Part shown: piece by piece, positions 63,970 to 64,000 of the stretch | How the letters are laid out: each line of letters begins with the position of its first letter | Numbering within the stretch: the stretch's first letter is position 1 | Assembly (NCBI RefSeq): GCF_900107975.1 | Contig: NZ_FNVF01000011.1 | Location: forward strand, 95,828-159,827 | DNA from: Paenibacillus sp. UNC499MF | Lineage (GTDB): Bacteria; Bacillota; Bacilli; Paenibacillales; NBRC-103111 | Length of the DNA stretch: 64,000 nucleotides | Direction of reading: 5' to 3' | Position numbers and translations under genes: made by a program | Notes under the pieces: model-generated | Told to the model about the DNA's origin: nothing | The model's input: the letters and a program-made list of their open reading frames with translations, nothing else | Databases searched by the model: none

Positions 63970-64000
63970 TTTAAATCCCTCCTAAATCGACCCCCAAAAT

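Overview
The window looks like chromosome of a Gram-positive, endospore-forming bacterium of the Paenibacillus type. This rests on strong AGGAGG-type ribosome sites, frequent TTG/GTG starts, a SleB-type cell-wall hydrolase, a sporulation-kinase-like orphan histidine kinase, lipobox lipoproteins, beta-propeller phytase, RocA-type P5C dehydrogenase and the moderately high GC of most genes. I recognise 57 protein genes. I see no rRNA, tRNA, CRISPR array, insertion sequence or prophage. Genus-level placement is inference.

Layout. 1-3863: end of a chemoreceptor gene, then cheW and cheA. 4177-6766: a TPR protein and a small membrane protein. 6884-14191: a sugar-acid and hemicellulose region with a GntR-uxuA-SDR operon (a 22-bp palindrome lies inside its promoter), an acetylxylan esterase, a GNAT enzyme, and a Gfo/Idh/MocA dehydrogenase divergent from an AraC regulator. 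14224-18424: housekeeping and stress genes (YbaK, cyclophilin lipoprotein, glutathione peroxidase, exonuclease, MBL hydrolase, MazG/HisE-like enzyme).

18572-21747 is the most unusual locus. A 7TM-type orphan histidine kinase converges, 15 bp apart, on a short peptide gene. The peptide resembles NHLP (nitrile-hydratase-like) leader peptides and ends in Trp. Upstream on the same strand is a class I isoprenoid synthase-fold enzyme with two DDxxD motifs. The set parallels ComQ-ComX-ComP, but with a different peptide family and kinase class. A Cache chemoreceptor follows.

24101-28548: proline catabolism (proline dehydrogenase and P5C dehydrogenase) next to an AAA+ regulator whose GAFTGA motif is altered; a TyrR-box-like inverted repeat precedes the operon. 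28792-33744: a large methyltransferase, a Nudix regulator-like protein, PnuC and NadR, a nicotinamide riboside salvage group. 34527-39809: EfeO-EfeB-EfeU iron uptake and a siderophore-binding lipoprotein, each behind a Fur-box-like site. 40059-45508: phytase, SDR, luciferase-like oxidoreductase, MsrA, purine nucleoside phosphorylase.

45914-50588: an AT-richer royal-jelly/yellow-family beta-propeller gene, an RNA methyltransferase, a TetR regulator, a methionine aminopeptidase and a glycine-zipper protein. 50960-55903: a complete fructoselysine operon frlC-A-B-D-R with a duplicated promoter/operator block and a cre-like site. 55967-63969: nitroreductase, a lipoprotein-like gene with ERT repeats, an ECF sigma factor and SH3-bearing membrane partner, SleB-type hydrolase, a candidate structured RNA, a UvrD-family helicase with a zinc-ribbon tail, and a cupin.

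A recurring theme is in-frame low-complexity insertion in otherwise conserved proteins: 48-bp repeats in CheA, 9-bp EAQ repeats in the AraC regulator, 9-bp ERT repeats in the lipoprotein-like gene, and Ala/Glu- or Gly/Gln-rich inserts in the TetR, luciferase-like and methyltransferase proteins.
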